Shown here: positions 42,635 through 64,000 of the stretch, piece by piece
Layout: each line of letters opens with the position of its first letter
Position numbering within the stretch: position 1 is the first letter of the stretch
DNA from: Pegea sp. RAD2-039
Lineage: Eukaryota; Chordata; Thaliacea; Salpida; Salpidae
NCBI GenBank assembly: GCA_034620365.1
Contig: JAQGEQ010000380.1
Location: 3,100,001 to 3,164,000 of the forward strand
Reading direction: 5' to 3'
DNA length: 64,000 nucleotides
Program-made: the position numbers and the translations under genes
Notes under the pieces: model-generated
What the model saw: only the letters and a program-made list of their open reading frames with translations
Database searches by the model: none
What the model was told of the DNA's origin: nothing

Positions 42635-45090
42635 TTAGTGATTTGTGTATCCATGGTGATTGGGGTCTTTTGTAGAGGGCTCCTTAGTGACCACTCCATC
42701 AGGATATTTAGAGGTAAACTTCTTGACCACATCATTTTCAACTAAGTGGACACCATCTAACTGGTTGCCTAGAGTCACCCTGAAACAGCAAATTGATTTG
42801 TGACGTCATGAACGCGAGATAAGCGAACCAGTTAGGTTGAATGTTGTGCATCCGACCAAATAGCTCCAATTTCCGCGTTCCCGGTGAAAGTCTTTCTATG
42901 ATTCCGTAGATCTCATCCGGCTTATGACTTGTATCACGAACCTGTTTCCATGACAACCGATAAGGTCATCACCTAGTGACGTAATCAACTCACCTCAGCA
43001 ACCAGCACATCGCAATCTAATCTTCGATTGATATTTTTCGGGTTTCCTTTCATTCCAATCTGACAGCAAATTAGACAAATATTTTAATGACGTCACCTAG
43101 CAATGATGACGTCATCGTACCAGACAGTGCTCTTTGCCGTGGTTAATCCAGTGTCCAGTTCGTCCGGTTCTGATCAGTCGCTGCAGTTGGTTAGTTTTGA
43201 CCCAGATTAATTCATCACATCTCTTGTAGCTGCAAAAACGCGTTTGATGACGTCATATTGGTAGTTGAGACCACTTCAAGAGTCAGTGACCCGCTTGAAG
43301 TACAAACCCCCAATAATTGAACAATTCCCGACCTAACTCCATCGCTCTGAAACAAATATCTTCATCAACAACCAATTGATGAAGATCAACAAATTATCAC
43401 CTCCCGGTTACCCACAAGAACATCAATCCATCATCCGACAAATCCTGAATCCTCATCGCTTTCATCTCAGCATCCTAAATCATTTCGCGTTAGTTACCAT
43501 ATTTGGGCATTGAAACACGATCAATTATCAGCCGCAAGAAGTCGCTAGAGAAATGAGATTACGCAACAAACGCTCGTTCTTTCACGACACCGCCCATTCG
43601 CGATGTAAATAGCGACAAAGACGCAAAAATGTGATGACGTCACACCTGCATAGTCCCGTAGGGCAGCTCCATGTGGATATCCCAGGGTGGATCAGCCATG
43701 ATCACTGAAAATTTGCCCAAGACCGAAAAGTCTAGATAGCGGATGTCACAGCTTATCCACTACAAACAAAGCGATGACGTCATCATCATGAAATGCGCTT
43801 ATGACGTCACTAGCCTGCGGCGGCAACATCTTCCGATTGAAGTATTCTTTGTCTGAATGAAACTTTTTCAGAGGATTCTTTTCAGCGACAGCAGTGACGT
43901 CATTCTCGGTGTTGACGTCAATTCGTCTGCGCGCGTGACGAGGTCTAGTACGAGGGTCAAGATCGGTGCCCCGGTAGTCGATCTCATAGTGGACATATTT
44001 ACAAGTGTCCATATGAAAGCAAGTGTTGAGAAACGAACAATCACCGAGTGACTCATCTGTGACGTCATAGTGATTAGATGACGTCATGATGACGCGCGAG
44101 CCTTACCTGTATGATGATTGAGGATTTTACGGAAGTGTAACTTCCGGCAGGTAGATGTAGATGGCATCTGTTTGTAGCAGAGTTCGCGTGTAGCGTACGG
44201 ACAGAATTCGCGAACCTGACGTCATAAGTGTGTCAGTGACGTCATCAGCATTAGGGAGCACTCACTTGAGGTCCTCCGTCTGATCGGAATCTTTCAGCAA
44301 GATTTTGCTCTTTATATGATTTGATTGAGAGAAGTCCTTGAAGCTCATTCGTTGTTCGAGATTCTTTCTGTTCTTTGGCAGTTTTGATAGACAAGAGCGC
44401 TTGTAGATCATCACAAGGATCACTACAAACAAACAAACAAACAACTTTATTCTGTTTGTTGTTGTTTCTGTTTGTTACCTTCTATTTCTGTTCTTTTTTT
44501 GAGATGACAAATTGGTTGAAAGAAGAATAATTGATCCTGTCACGGAAAGATGGCTTTGTTGGATCGGATTTGTTGACTTTTATCTTTACTTACCTTTACT
44601 CTTTTTAATTTCAATCAATTTTTGATCTTTTAGCTTCAACAACATCTTCTCCATCTTCTCTTCACATAATTCTGTTCTTTCAGATAAATTCTGCAAGAAG
44701 ATAAATAAACCTGGTGCACCAGCTAATTAACCCACCGACATATTCGAGTCGAAACTTTGATGATGCAACCGGAAGTTGAACATCGTGATTCCGGAAGTAA
44801 CTTTCCAAATTCTTTATTTCTTCAATTCTAATCTCATCTAAAAAAGTTCTTTCCGTCAAACGCTCGTGTTTGTGACGTCATCAACGCTATCACCTGACTT
44901 CACTGATTCGATTTTTGCTACCTTTAAGTCTAAAAAGTGATGACGTAATCGCTCTGTCATTGAACAATCAATAACGTTACTTACTGACGTCATCACGGAT
45001 CAAAACTCCTCTTCGCTTTCGTAGCTTCTCGCGGATGCTGTCAATTCGCGTTAGTTTCGAATCATCACTTTTCCTGGTTGATGACGACAT
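42635..45090 (-). CDS. METTL3: METTL3, catalytic m6A mRNA methyltransferase
   Basis: Nuclear enzyme that, with METTL14, methylates adenosine in mRNA. Fourteen minus-strand exons: 44997-45090, 44740-44837, 44594-44690, 44479-44536, 44266-44422, 44107-44215, 43815-44056, 43646-43759, 43401-43474, 43308-43346, 43121-43229, 42994-43059, 42829-42941, 42635-42779; 504 residues (human 580). N-terminal helix [12 protein letters not shown], leucine-rich helices [16 protein letters not shown], two CCCH zinc fingers (CPYATRELC...C...[18 protein letters not shown]), catalytic DPPW at 308-311, then [28 protein letters not shown] and [13 protein letters not shown]. The intron after exon 7 appears to use a GC donor. 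Most introns are about 50-60 nt and contain TGACGTCA. The disordered N-terminal region is short relative to human. Confidence 0.95.
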
Positions 45091-45454
45091 AATCGATATT
45101 ATCACAAACACCTCTTAAATTAAAACCTTTAAATAAAGAAGAACAAAGTTGATAAGTGACGTCATCATCAACACATTACGTGCTACGTTATCGAAACATA
45201 CGTCATCATTAAATGACGTCATCACAACATGCAGTAACATTGTGGTCATGATGTTTAAGGCACCTACTGAAACAGACGAAAAATAAATCGAAATTTTGCG
45301 ACTTTAAAACGCAGTGGCTGTGATGACGTCATCAACGTTGAAAGAAAGGAGATTTTCCTAATTGACTATTTTTAAATGAATTAAGTTTCAAGCACAAAGA
45401 AAATTATGAAATGAAAAAGATTGAAAACATTATTTATAAACAAGAGACCACATT

Positions 45455-45580
45455 CAACCATCTAGTCGTCAATAGCAACCATCTAGTCGTCAATAGCAAC
45501 CATCTAGTCACCAATAGCAACCATCTAGTCGCCAATAGTAACCATCTAGTCACCAATAGCAACCATCTAGTAGCCAATAG
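45455..45580. repeat. 21-bp minisatellite, six copies
   Basis: Six head-to-tail units of 21 bp, consensus CAACCATCTAGTCNNCAATAG, between METTL3 and S6K. The unit length is a multiple of three, so it produces an open frame (NHLVVNS repeats) that should not be taken as a gene. Confidence 0.95.
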
Positions 45581-45719
45581 CAACTTACTACGCGATTAAA
45601 TAATTAGGGGATAAAACAAGTCGGTTGCCATAGAGACGACGATGTCTGCAAAGAACATAAAATAAAAAGAAATAAATTAAAAAGTGTCTATATGAGAGAT
45701 TTTATTGGTAGGTAACGTC

Positions 45720-50255
<4,536 letters not shown>

Positions 50256-50264
50256 ATGATGACG

Positions 50265-56288
<6,024 letters not shown>

Positions 56289-56299
56289 TAAGATTGCTA

Positions 56300-57930
56300 A
56301 GATGGAATTATTAAAAAATATGGAATGTAAAAACTAATACTAAAAAACAAAACATTAATTGAAAAATAATATTTCAAAAAGATATAAATGAATATCTTAT
56401 AAATAAAAGAATCAAACCAATAGAATTACTAAATTAAAGATCAATTACAAATTACATCAATTAATAAATTTAGTAAACAAAACTCTAAAAGCAAAAAAAA
56501 CCTGGTGTTATCCATCAATAATCTCAATCTAGATTTAAACATCAAAACTAGTTTAATTACTTTGGGAATGAACTCTTTTTAGGGAACTTGAATATGTTTA
56601 AAACTATCCATAATATAAAATAAATGAGAAAAAAGTTTTTTACAATAATTTAACGTTTAGCTAGAAGATTTGTGTAACCAACACTTGAGTCAATTAAAAA
56701 AAGTTATAAAAAATAATCTACTATCACACAACATTTACAGCACTAAATTATTACAAAAATAAAAAAAATAAATCATCAAGAAAATCTATTATATCATTCA
56801 GATCACTTAACAATTAAAAATCGATTTTAAAAGTAGTTATTCTACTTTTAGCAAGAGTTATAGAAATCTAACGAATTATAAGACAAATTTCATCAAAACA
56901 AAAAAGGCCAAGTTTAAATAAAACAAATTGGTTGTTTACATATTAGACTTTTCATTATAATATACAGTTTTTACGTGACTACAAAACAAATTAGTTTCAT
57001 ATTAAAAGCCGAACTAAAAAACATATTAAAAATTTGTTGACACATTATATGTTTCATACAATGTATGTTCTATCTTTTTAGTCAAAGGGAAAAGATTATC
57101 GGCTTCGACCTAAACTAAAGCTTATGAAAGACTACCTCAAAACCTTGACTAAGAAATTCTTGCTAAAAATGTTGAATCCAAATATAAAATTCGTTTAAAT
57201 TAAGCATAAAAAAACGAAATAATACATCAGATGTCTAAATAAACTTCTTTATCTGAAATAAATAAATGTAATTAATCAACTACATTCCTTACATTCTGTT
57301 TAAGATTACATTATTTGTTTGTTCTTTGTTCAAATCAAATTTTTTAATTACGCTATTCATATCTTTTAAAAGACAAAAAACTTCCTTTTTTTAATATTCT
57401 CTTAAGCTTGATTAGTTCAGCTTACGATTTATTAGTTAAGCTGGCGAATAACTTTTGTGGCTGAATCAAAGAAAATATTTCAGCTGTTCGACATCAAACG
57501 CTGTCAGTTTAAACATACTCGCATTTCTTAAAGATAGCACAATCCAAAAATTAAGCCAAAGTCATCCTTCCACAAGTAAAAAGGGACTGATTTGATGACG
57601 TCATAATTATTTTCTTCTGTCAAATCGTGAGATGTCTATTAAGACTTACACGGAACTCACCGATGCTATCACGAAAATGTTACTCTTTTCAATCGAGACT
57701 CTATGTTACTCATGCCAACATCTTAGGAACTTATACTTGGTTACTTATCATAATCAGCAGAAGCCTTTCTTCGCTCTTCACCTTGTATAGCAGTACGCCT
57801 TCTTTCAACTGTTCATCCGTAGCTAGTTAATCATCCACGATATCAAGGTTTTATTCTTTATGAAGCCAAATGGAGCTTTTGAGAAGTTTAATTATTTGAC
57901 TAGGTTATCTTTATAGAGCCTGCTTACAAG
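56300..57930. other. Upstream flank of HECW; further 5' exons possible
   Basis: AT-rich. Human HECW proteins have more than 100 residues before the C2 domain, and an acceptor-like ccatcttag stands just before the ATG at 56288. One or more 5' exons could therefore lie here, but I could not identify them. A TGACGTCA is at about 57595. Confidence 0.4.
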
Positions 57931-57939
57931 TTATCAGCA

Positions 57940-60060
57940 AGGAAACTGAAGAGAGAACTTCTTGGTAACACATATTCTCACAAATAATACCTATTATATA
58001 TAATTAAGTTGGAAACATAGAAAGCAAAAGATCTAACTCATGGCATTTCAGTAGTCCTCAAAGCATATACCATTGAAAAATTACATAGAAAGTTAACTAT
58101 ATAAAAAATAGAAAGAACCACAGATTAGAAATGAAAATTTTGGCAATATTAAAACGGTTCAACTTCTTCTTGAACAACACGAGTGATTCTGACATGACAA
58201 TGTCTGATGGCAGCTGGTTCCATGTACTAGTTGTGTGGTATGAGAAAAAATTTGCTCTGATTAACGTACCAGGTGGTATGCGCCTATTAAGATGTAATGC
58301 GTATTGTCTGAGTTGATATAACTTGAGAGAAGGACTAATGGAAAGGAAATCAGCAAATTGAAGGCCAATTAAATTGTGTATAATTCCAAAAACTAAAACT
58401 AAGTCGTATTTGATACGGTGAACTTTCAAGGTATCTAAATCTAAGAAGCTAAGACGATGTTTATAACTATTGTATTTAATAATAACTTATCTGCATTTGA
58501 AAAGGTACTATTTTTTTGATATCACCAACTTGATAAGACATCTATGCACTGACAAGAATTGAACGTACGTACAAATTGAAGAGATTGATAAAGAAGTATA
58601 GATCCTTAGATTTAAATGTTTTTATAATAAAGTAGACAAGGTTGATTGATCTTGGAAATTTAAATTGTACCATTTAAAGTCAGATGATAGGGTAATGCCA
58701 AGGTCAGGGACCGAAGATATTTGTGGAATAATAAATCCATTGATGGAATATTGGTTTAAAGAATATGCTGTCTTAAGGGAGAAATTTATAAATTCAGAGT
58801 TTGTGGGCTAGATTCTGAGCTGTCAGTTCATAGACCAGTTTTCTACAGTATGTTGATCAGTTTGAAGTTTTGAAGGATTACAAGATAATAGCTTGATATC
58901 ATCTGCATACACAAACACTCTGACATCATCTACTGCTACTAGTCTTCTGATGAGGTCTTTAATAAAAATTAAGAAGAGAATAAAAGAAAAACCACTGTTA
59001 ACTTGACTAGGAGTAGATAAAGATCTTTCAACACGATTTTTTTGTATTCTACCTAATAATTAATCTTCAATCCACTGTATGGGAAGACTATTGATTTTTA
59101 AATTTTGTAAAACTATAATAAGCTTGTGTGGGAGAGAGTCGAACTCTTTAGCAAAATCAAGATATATGATGTCACAAGGAGTATTACTTTCATAATGGGA
59201 TGTAAGCTCATTAAGAAAAGTGAGATGTTGAGTCAGGGAAGATCTCCGTTTCACAAAGCCATGCTGAACATCAGATATTAGATGGTGCTCCATCAAATGA
59301 CTGGTCATATGATTGTAAATGATATGCTCTTGAGTTCTGCAGATAACTGAAGTTAGCGAAACTGGTCTGTAGTTAAGTGCGGTGTTTCTGGGACCCTTTT
59401 TATGAATTGGAGTAATAATAGCTTTCTTCCAAATTTGTGGAACTCTTCTTTGCCTCAGAGTCATGTTAAAGAAAAGCGATAAAGGTAGTGATCAAGAGGA
59501 AGTAGTTTTTCTTAAAAACAATACAGGGATCTGATCTGTGGTGTTGGAAACTGATGATTTTAATTTTGGGATCTGATCAGAGGTAAATAGGTAAGAGGGT
59601 TTGATTTGATGAGAAGATCAAAAGTATTACCACTAACTTGGGCTGGAAAAGTAACCATCTGAGATAGGTTATTGGCATCGAGGAAGCTTGCGAAGTCATG
59701 ACTTTAAATGGCTGAATTAGTATTGTCGCTATCAAAGTTAAATGATTTTCCAATAAATGCTGAATTCGGGTTCTTACAATCAATTTTACTAATATTAAAA
59801 TCCCCCAAAATATATAACTCAGGACACACACACTCTTCAAAACCTTGAATAAAGTCTTAATAGTAACCTCATCATTAATTTTAGAGGGTGTTAGGTAGGT
59901 ACATAAAAAATGATAAAATTTGAACTTTGAGTAATGAAAATCGAAAGCGATAATCTTAAATAATAGGACAAATAATGGCAGCGATATGAATTCTGGAAAT
60001 CTTGGGTACAAGCAATGTTTTATAAATTAGACAAACACCGCCGCTTCTATCATACAGTTT
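57940..60060 (-). mobile_element. Decayed non-LTR retrotransposon, copy 2
   Basis: Same family and orientation as 11425-14310. From 5' to 3': endonuclease fragment (about 59580-60050), reverse transcriptase at 59060-59464 (VPQIWKKAIITPIHKKG, NYRPVSLTS, IYLDFAKEFDSLPH), YADD catalytic box near 58905 (intact here), and a C-terminal region at 58097-58429 (FFSYHTTSTWNQLPSD) typical of CR1-like elements. Stops and shifts separate these pieces, so no complete ORF remains. The terminal hairpin seen at 25.33 kb is not preserved. The element may continue to about 60330, but that part was not recognisable. Confidence 0.9.
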
Positions 60061-60339
60061 GTTACAACACAAAACACGAGAAAGACCACCGTCATCCAGA
60101 AAAGTGAAAAGAAATGTGAAATTTTGATAACTTTAATAATTTGAGAACCAGGAAGAAACGTGGTTATTTGGCTGGAAGGATGGTTATCACAATTGTGTGT
60201 GGAGAGAATGTGAAAAAAGAAGATGTGGGGCCAGTGGCTATTTGCCACTTCGGTTTTTTTGAAAAAAGAACCTTGACAGCTCTCAAGGCCCATGGTGGTG
60301 GACCTCGAGCTTTGTATTTGAAATCAGTTGGTTGCTCCT

Positions 60340-61490
60340 TCTGATTTCGGTTATACGCCTCTTTTAAAAGAAGTTTTTTTATAAGCGATCATCTTTACTT
60401 ATATCATGCGCTACTCTAATGCGCTCGAATTTTTTGTCAAGCTTTAGTTTATATAGCTTGTCGAGAAACTTGCGTTTGTCCTAACTTTCCTGGAATGACA
60501 CTTTCAACGGTTCTTGATTATCTGAGTTTTCCCTCCAAGTCTGGTCATTGATATCTTTAATAAGTAATTCTTCATTGTCTTACTGATTGTTTTTTGGAAT
60601 TTTGAAGAAGTTTTTGGGCTTAGAGACTTTTATATAGCTTAAACCAGTAGCTTATAAACTTAATAAAATATTTAATTGAAGGATTTTTTTTAAATTAAAA
60701 CTTATAACTACAATTTTTTTGAACTCGACTATAATTTTTTTATTCATACAAAGTTCACCGCTGAAAAACCCCCTTATATGATAAAAGTTATAGTTAAGCA
60801 GTTTTATTTCAATGCTTAAAATTGTAGTAAAATACTTTAATAAAATTTTATTTTATTAATTTGTACTTATAAATAATCTGGAAGTTATTTCTACATGATT
60901 TTGTGGATTATTTTTCTTATCCTGAATATTATTACATATAGTTAAATTTAAAAAACTGTTATTGTTTAAATTAATATAAATTTATTAATATTATTAACAT
61001 AAGTTTTATTTTTTTATTAGCAGCTACATTTTAATATTGAAAATACTATAGATTTGCTTCATCTATCTTATCAAATTTATTTTATATTTTAATATAAAAC
61101 AATAATATATATTAACATTATATTTTATAAATGTTGTTTTAGATATATGATAAAAAAGCTACTTTTATTAACTTTGTTATTATTCATAAATTAATTATTT
61201 TTAATAATGATACTTTTAATGTGATTTACTTAACAAAGTAAAATTGAATGTTTCATAAAATTTATTTAAATTAGTTTATTATAAAATTCACAATTTAAGA
61301 TTTTCATTAACATAAATAATATATTGATTTGACATATATCATTTTTCGACTTCTTTGTATATTTTTTGAAATGAAGAATTTAAATAAAAATAAACTTCAA
61401 AAAAAATTTTAAAATAAAACTAATATTTAAGTATTTGGAATTTAAGAAATGTTAAAACTTTTCATTAATTTTTATTTAAAAAAATTTCAG
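60340..61490. other. Intergenic upstream of CRCP
   Basis: AT-rich (the last 700 bp almost wholly A/T). No exon recognised apart from the CRCP promoter region by position. Confidence 0.5.
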
Positions 61491-61508
61491 TACTAATAAA
61501 CTTCTTAA

Positions 61509-61919
61509 ATGGAAGTTACAAATAAGTTAGTTGGTATGTTAAGTGATCATGAAACTATGGAGCTGTTACAAGATTATACAGAACAACTAAATAAAAAAAT
61601 GACTAAAAATTTAGATCAGAATTTAGCAACAGTGGCTTATGAAACTTTACATTATCTTAAGGATAAGCCAGCGAGTTTTCAAAACAGCTCAATAATTAAA
61701 TCAGTTGTTAAACAATTACTTCCATATAATCTTACAAAAAGTGAAAAACTTCAATTGATAAATCTCAGACCAACAACAAGTGTTGAGCTAAATGTAATAA
61801 TTGAAGAAAGTGAAGAAAGACTTAGTGAAGACCAAGAAGAGGAAATATTAAATATTCTATCTCAACTTCCTTTTAAAGAAGAAGATGACGATGCAAAAGA
61901 AGAGAAGACAGATGAATAA
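61509..61919 (+). CDS. CRCP: RNA polymerase III subunit RPC9 (CRCP)
   Basis: Rpb4-like subunit that forms the pol III stalk with RPC8 and takes part in initiation. 136 residues in a single exon (human CRCP 148). The conserved C-terminal part LTKSEKLQLINLRPTTSVEL followed by EESEERLSEDQ is diagnostic, and the N-terminal MEVTNKLVGMLSDHETMELL also fits. An acidic tail (EEDDDAKEEKTDE) ends the protein. The ATG at 61509 follows a possible acceptor (aaaaatttcag, about 61490), so a 5' UTR intron is possible. AATAAA at 62013. Confidence 0.93.
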   Translation: MEVTNKLVGMLSDHETMELLQDYTEQLNKKMTKNLDQNLATVAYETLHYLKDKPASFQNSSIIKSVVKQLLPYNLTKSEKLQLINLRPTTSVELNVIIEESEERLSEDQEEEILNILSQLPFKEEDDDAKEEKTDE

Positions 61920-61924
61920 ATTTT

Positions 61925-63560
61925 TATTAGTTTGTTTCGTCAACTTTTTTTCATTTGTAATAATAGATTTATTTTATTTATAGTTTGTTTTTAATTTGTG
62001 AAATTTCATACAAATAAAAAAGAAAATCATTTAGAATCAAATTTTTAAATTAATTTTTTAAGAGGAATTTTGAATTATCCTTTATTTGCTTTTAACTTAG
62101 CTTCAAAATGAAATCTGTATAAAAAATGAATCTTTAAATAACAATAAATAATATAATGTTTATCTTTACTTGAAATTCTAACTTTTTTTAAAGGCTTTAT
62201 CTCTAAATCATAAATTTTCTAACTTTTTTAATCAAATTTGTCGTTTTTTTCTGATAGTCTTAAATATTAATATCTTAGACAACTAGAAAATTATTTTCTT
62301 AAAAGTTTTAACTGTTTTTTCACAAGTAAGTTCCACAAAAAGTTTTTTCAAAAAAATAAATTGAATATTAAGTACATTTGTAAAAAAAAACATTTTTCTT
62401 GATTTCAAAATTTTACTGTAGATTTTTAGACTATTAACAATAATTTAAAGTTTTGGTTGAATAATAGGAGGATTTAAGGTGAATTTTTACAGAAAATAGA
62501 TTTGATTTCATATTTTTTAAATAACACTTTGTAAACAAATCTTTGTATCGTTTACCTGAATTTTATATTTAACTTATATCTATGTTAAAGCAAAAATCAA
62601 ATTATAACTTTTAAAAGAAATCAAACATAATATGATCATTAAATAAAATACAAATAATATGTTCACATTAAACAATTCTTTTGAGTCAACAAAATAAGAA
62701 CAAATTCAATAAGGTTGATATAACGTTAATTTAGAATACAAAATTATTAGTTTTTACATACAACACTCACTTTATACGAAAAAGGGAAAAGTAAAAAGAC
62801 TTTTACATGAGTTAGCTTCAAATCTTTAAAATTGATATTTATACAAATTTAATTGTCTTAAAAACTAAATTTGTTGTTCAAATAAAACAAATGAATTTAA
62901 AGTAAAGAATTTTCTTATAAACAAAACTAAATGGGAATATAATTTGTTATAAGTCTTTTTATTATTCTAAACTTATTTACTTCACAAAAAAACAGAGTTT
63001 TTTGAAGCTGCGTTTAGAAAAAAAACAAGATTTAAGATCAAATAGATTTAAGATTAAATTAATATTTGATTGATATAGACTAATACTTCAAAACTAATCG
63101 ATAATTCAACTTTTCAATAAAATTTTATTGTTAAACTTTATTAGTTTTACAAAATGTTTAATCTAAGTGTATCACTGTAGATAACAAACTTGACAATAAT
63201 TGTAAAACAAAATGAATTGTAACTTAAAATTGTTAATATTAAAAGAACGTTTACCAAAATATAAAATCATTCAATATTTTTATTAAATTTACTATAAAGT
63301 CTTACAGACGATATTAAAAGTTAATTAAATAGTTGACAAAAGCTTATAAACTAAATCACACTTAAGAAGTATTCAAACATTAGTTTTAATAAAAACATAA
63401 ATTTCAAATCTTTTATCAATAATCATTGAAGAAAATGATCCTTCATAAATGTGAGAAAATATCTCAAATTTAATTAAACACTTTCTGAAAATGTTGCCAC
63501 ATAACAAAATTAAAATTAAATCAATTCTACAGTCTCAATTTATCCAATTATTTTCAATTT
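61925..63560. other. Intergenic, nothing recognised
   Basis: AT-rich DNA between CRCP and the promoter of the last gene. No supported exon, RNA gene or repeat. Confidence 0.5.
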
Positions 63561-63574
63561 TCTCCCCTCAATAC

Positions 63575-63767
63575 CAGGTGCTTGTATACATTTTTAAACG
63601 CTAGTTGTCGCCAACACATATTAAAGAAGTTTTATAACAAAATTGGCACGGTAAGCAAGTGAATACAGCAAAATTTCTAGTAACTTTGCAGCAGGTGTCT
63701 AAATCAAAAACACCTGTTGCTAGTCGTCACTAAAGGCAAAAAAGAAAAAAAGACTTTTGTATAAAAG
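63575..63767 (+). promoter_or_regulatory. TATA-box promoter with three E-boxes
   Basis: TATAAAAG at 63760-63767 stands 70 bases before the ATG at 63837. Upstream are three CAGGTG/CACCTG E-boxes: 63575-63580, one within 63691-63700, and one at 63711-63716. The last two form an inverted repeat (GCAGCAGGTGT ... ACACCTGTTGC). This is the form expected of a tissue-specific promoter bound by bHLH or Snail-type factors; the binding is inference. Confidence 0.55.
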
Positions 63768-63836
63768 CTTTGAGTTATTTAACTTATATTCATTCGAAAA
63801 CTCGAAAATGCTTGTAACGTTATTGCAGTTGTAAAG

Positions 63837-64000
63837 ATGAGAATTTTGTTGTTGATATTAGCGCTTGTGTTAGTTGCTAATAGCAATGCACGCCGCAGAA
63901 ATCTTCAATTGAAAGAACTGCGATCCCATTACAATATGAATACTACGTCACGAGGAATAATGTCGTCATCTTCTAGTGTAGTGACGTCACCTGCAATTCT
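63837..64000 (+). CDS. 5' part of a secreted protein (runs off the window)
   Basis: ATG at 63837 opens a frame that is still open at the window end (54 codons). The first 18 residues (MRILLLILALVLVANSNA) are a clear signal peptide with cleavage expected after NSNA, followed by a dibasic-rich RRRNLQLKELRS. The mature part is rich in Ser and Thr. The family is not recognisable from this fragment. Two CGTCA elements lie inside the coding DNA. Confidence 0.7.
   Translation, partial: MRILLLILALVLVANSNARRRNLQLKELRSHYNMNTTSRGIMSSSSSVVTSPAI

Noticed and set aside
45411-45599. Plus-strand ORF with NHLVVNS repeats
   Set aside because: Product of a 21-bp minisatellite whose unit length is a multiple of three; no start context or homology.
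60141-60344. Plus-strand ORF of 67 residues
   Set aside because: No recognised similarity, no splice context, and it abuts the decayed LINE copy; either chance or part of the element.

Overview
The window is nuclear DNA of an animal. Protein genes are split by short GT-AG introns (often 45-150 nt), polyadenylation signals are AATAAA, tRNA genes are of eukaryotic type, and the gene set is metazoan: effector caspase, IRE1, METTL3, S6 kinase, HECW-type ubiquitin ligase, calcium-binding-EGF protein. The DNA is very AT-rich apart from one block of about 14 kb (roughly 41.5-55.2 kb) packed with the palindrome TGACGTCA. Such intron-rich, TGACGTCA-loaded DNA reminds me of ascidian tunicates. That assignment is an inference from memory, made with modest confidence.

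Layout. 0-6 kb: a possible two-exon small basic protein whose intron holds an antisense tRNA-Arg(TCG), then UTP6 (7 exons), then a second identical tRNA-Arg(TCG). 8.5-9.4 kb: an intronless three-dsRBD protein of the TARBP2/PRKRA/Loquacious family. 10-14.3 kb: a tRNA-derived SINE-like remnant and a decayed non-LTR retrotransposon. 16.4-22.8 kb: IRE1 (ERN1) in 24 exons, with an unusual C-terminal tail of about 260 residues. 25.1-27.7 kb: a LINE 3' fragment and a six-exon effector caspase. 28.3-33.2 kb, minus strand: a secreted protein of about 17 EGF modules with one apparent frameshift. 34.6-36.0 kb, minus: LYRM4/ISD11 in three exons. 38.0-39.8 kb: an unrecognised secreted Cys-rich repeat protein in seven exons. 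40.8-45.1 kb: galactokinase (8 exons) and METTL3 (14 exons), convergent and almost touching. 45.7-47.3 kb, minus: intronless p70 S6 kinase. 50.3-56.3 kb, minus: a HECW-like C2-WW-WW-HECT ligase whose model contains an unexpected PDZ domain. 57.9-60.1 kb: a second copy of the LINE. 61.5 kb: RNA polymerase III subunit RPC9 (CRCP), intronless. 63.8 kb to the end: the first exon of another secreted protein behind a TATA box.

Functionally this is a mixed neighbourhood, not a pathway cluster: ribosome biogenesis (UTP6), pol III transcription (RPC9, tRNAs), small-RNA/dsRNA handling, m6A writing (METTL3), ER stress (IRE1), growth signalling (S6K), apoptosis (caspase), Fe-S biogenesis (LYRM4), sugar metabolism (GALK1) and ubiquitylation (HECW). 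The spliced models were assembled by hand. For UTP6, ERN1, caspase, LYRM4, GALK1, METTL3 and HECW every exon joins in a compatible phase. The most notable observations are the PDZ insertion in the HECW-like gene, the IRE1 tail, the TGACGTCA-loaded block, the novel Cys-rich repeat family, and a likely GC-AG intron in METTL3.
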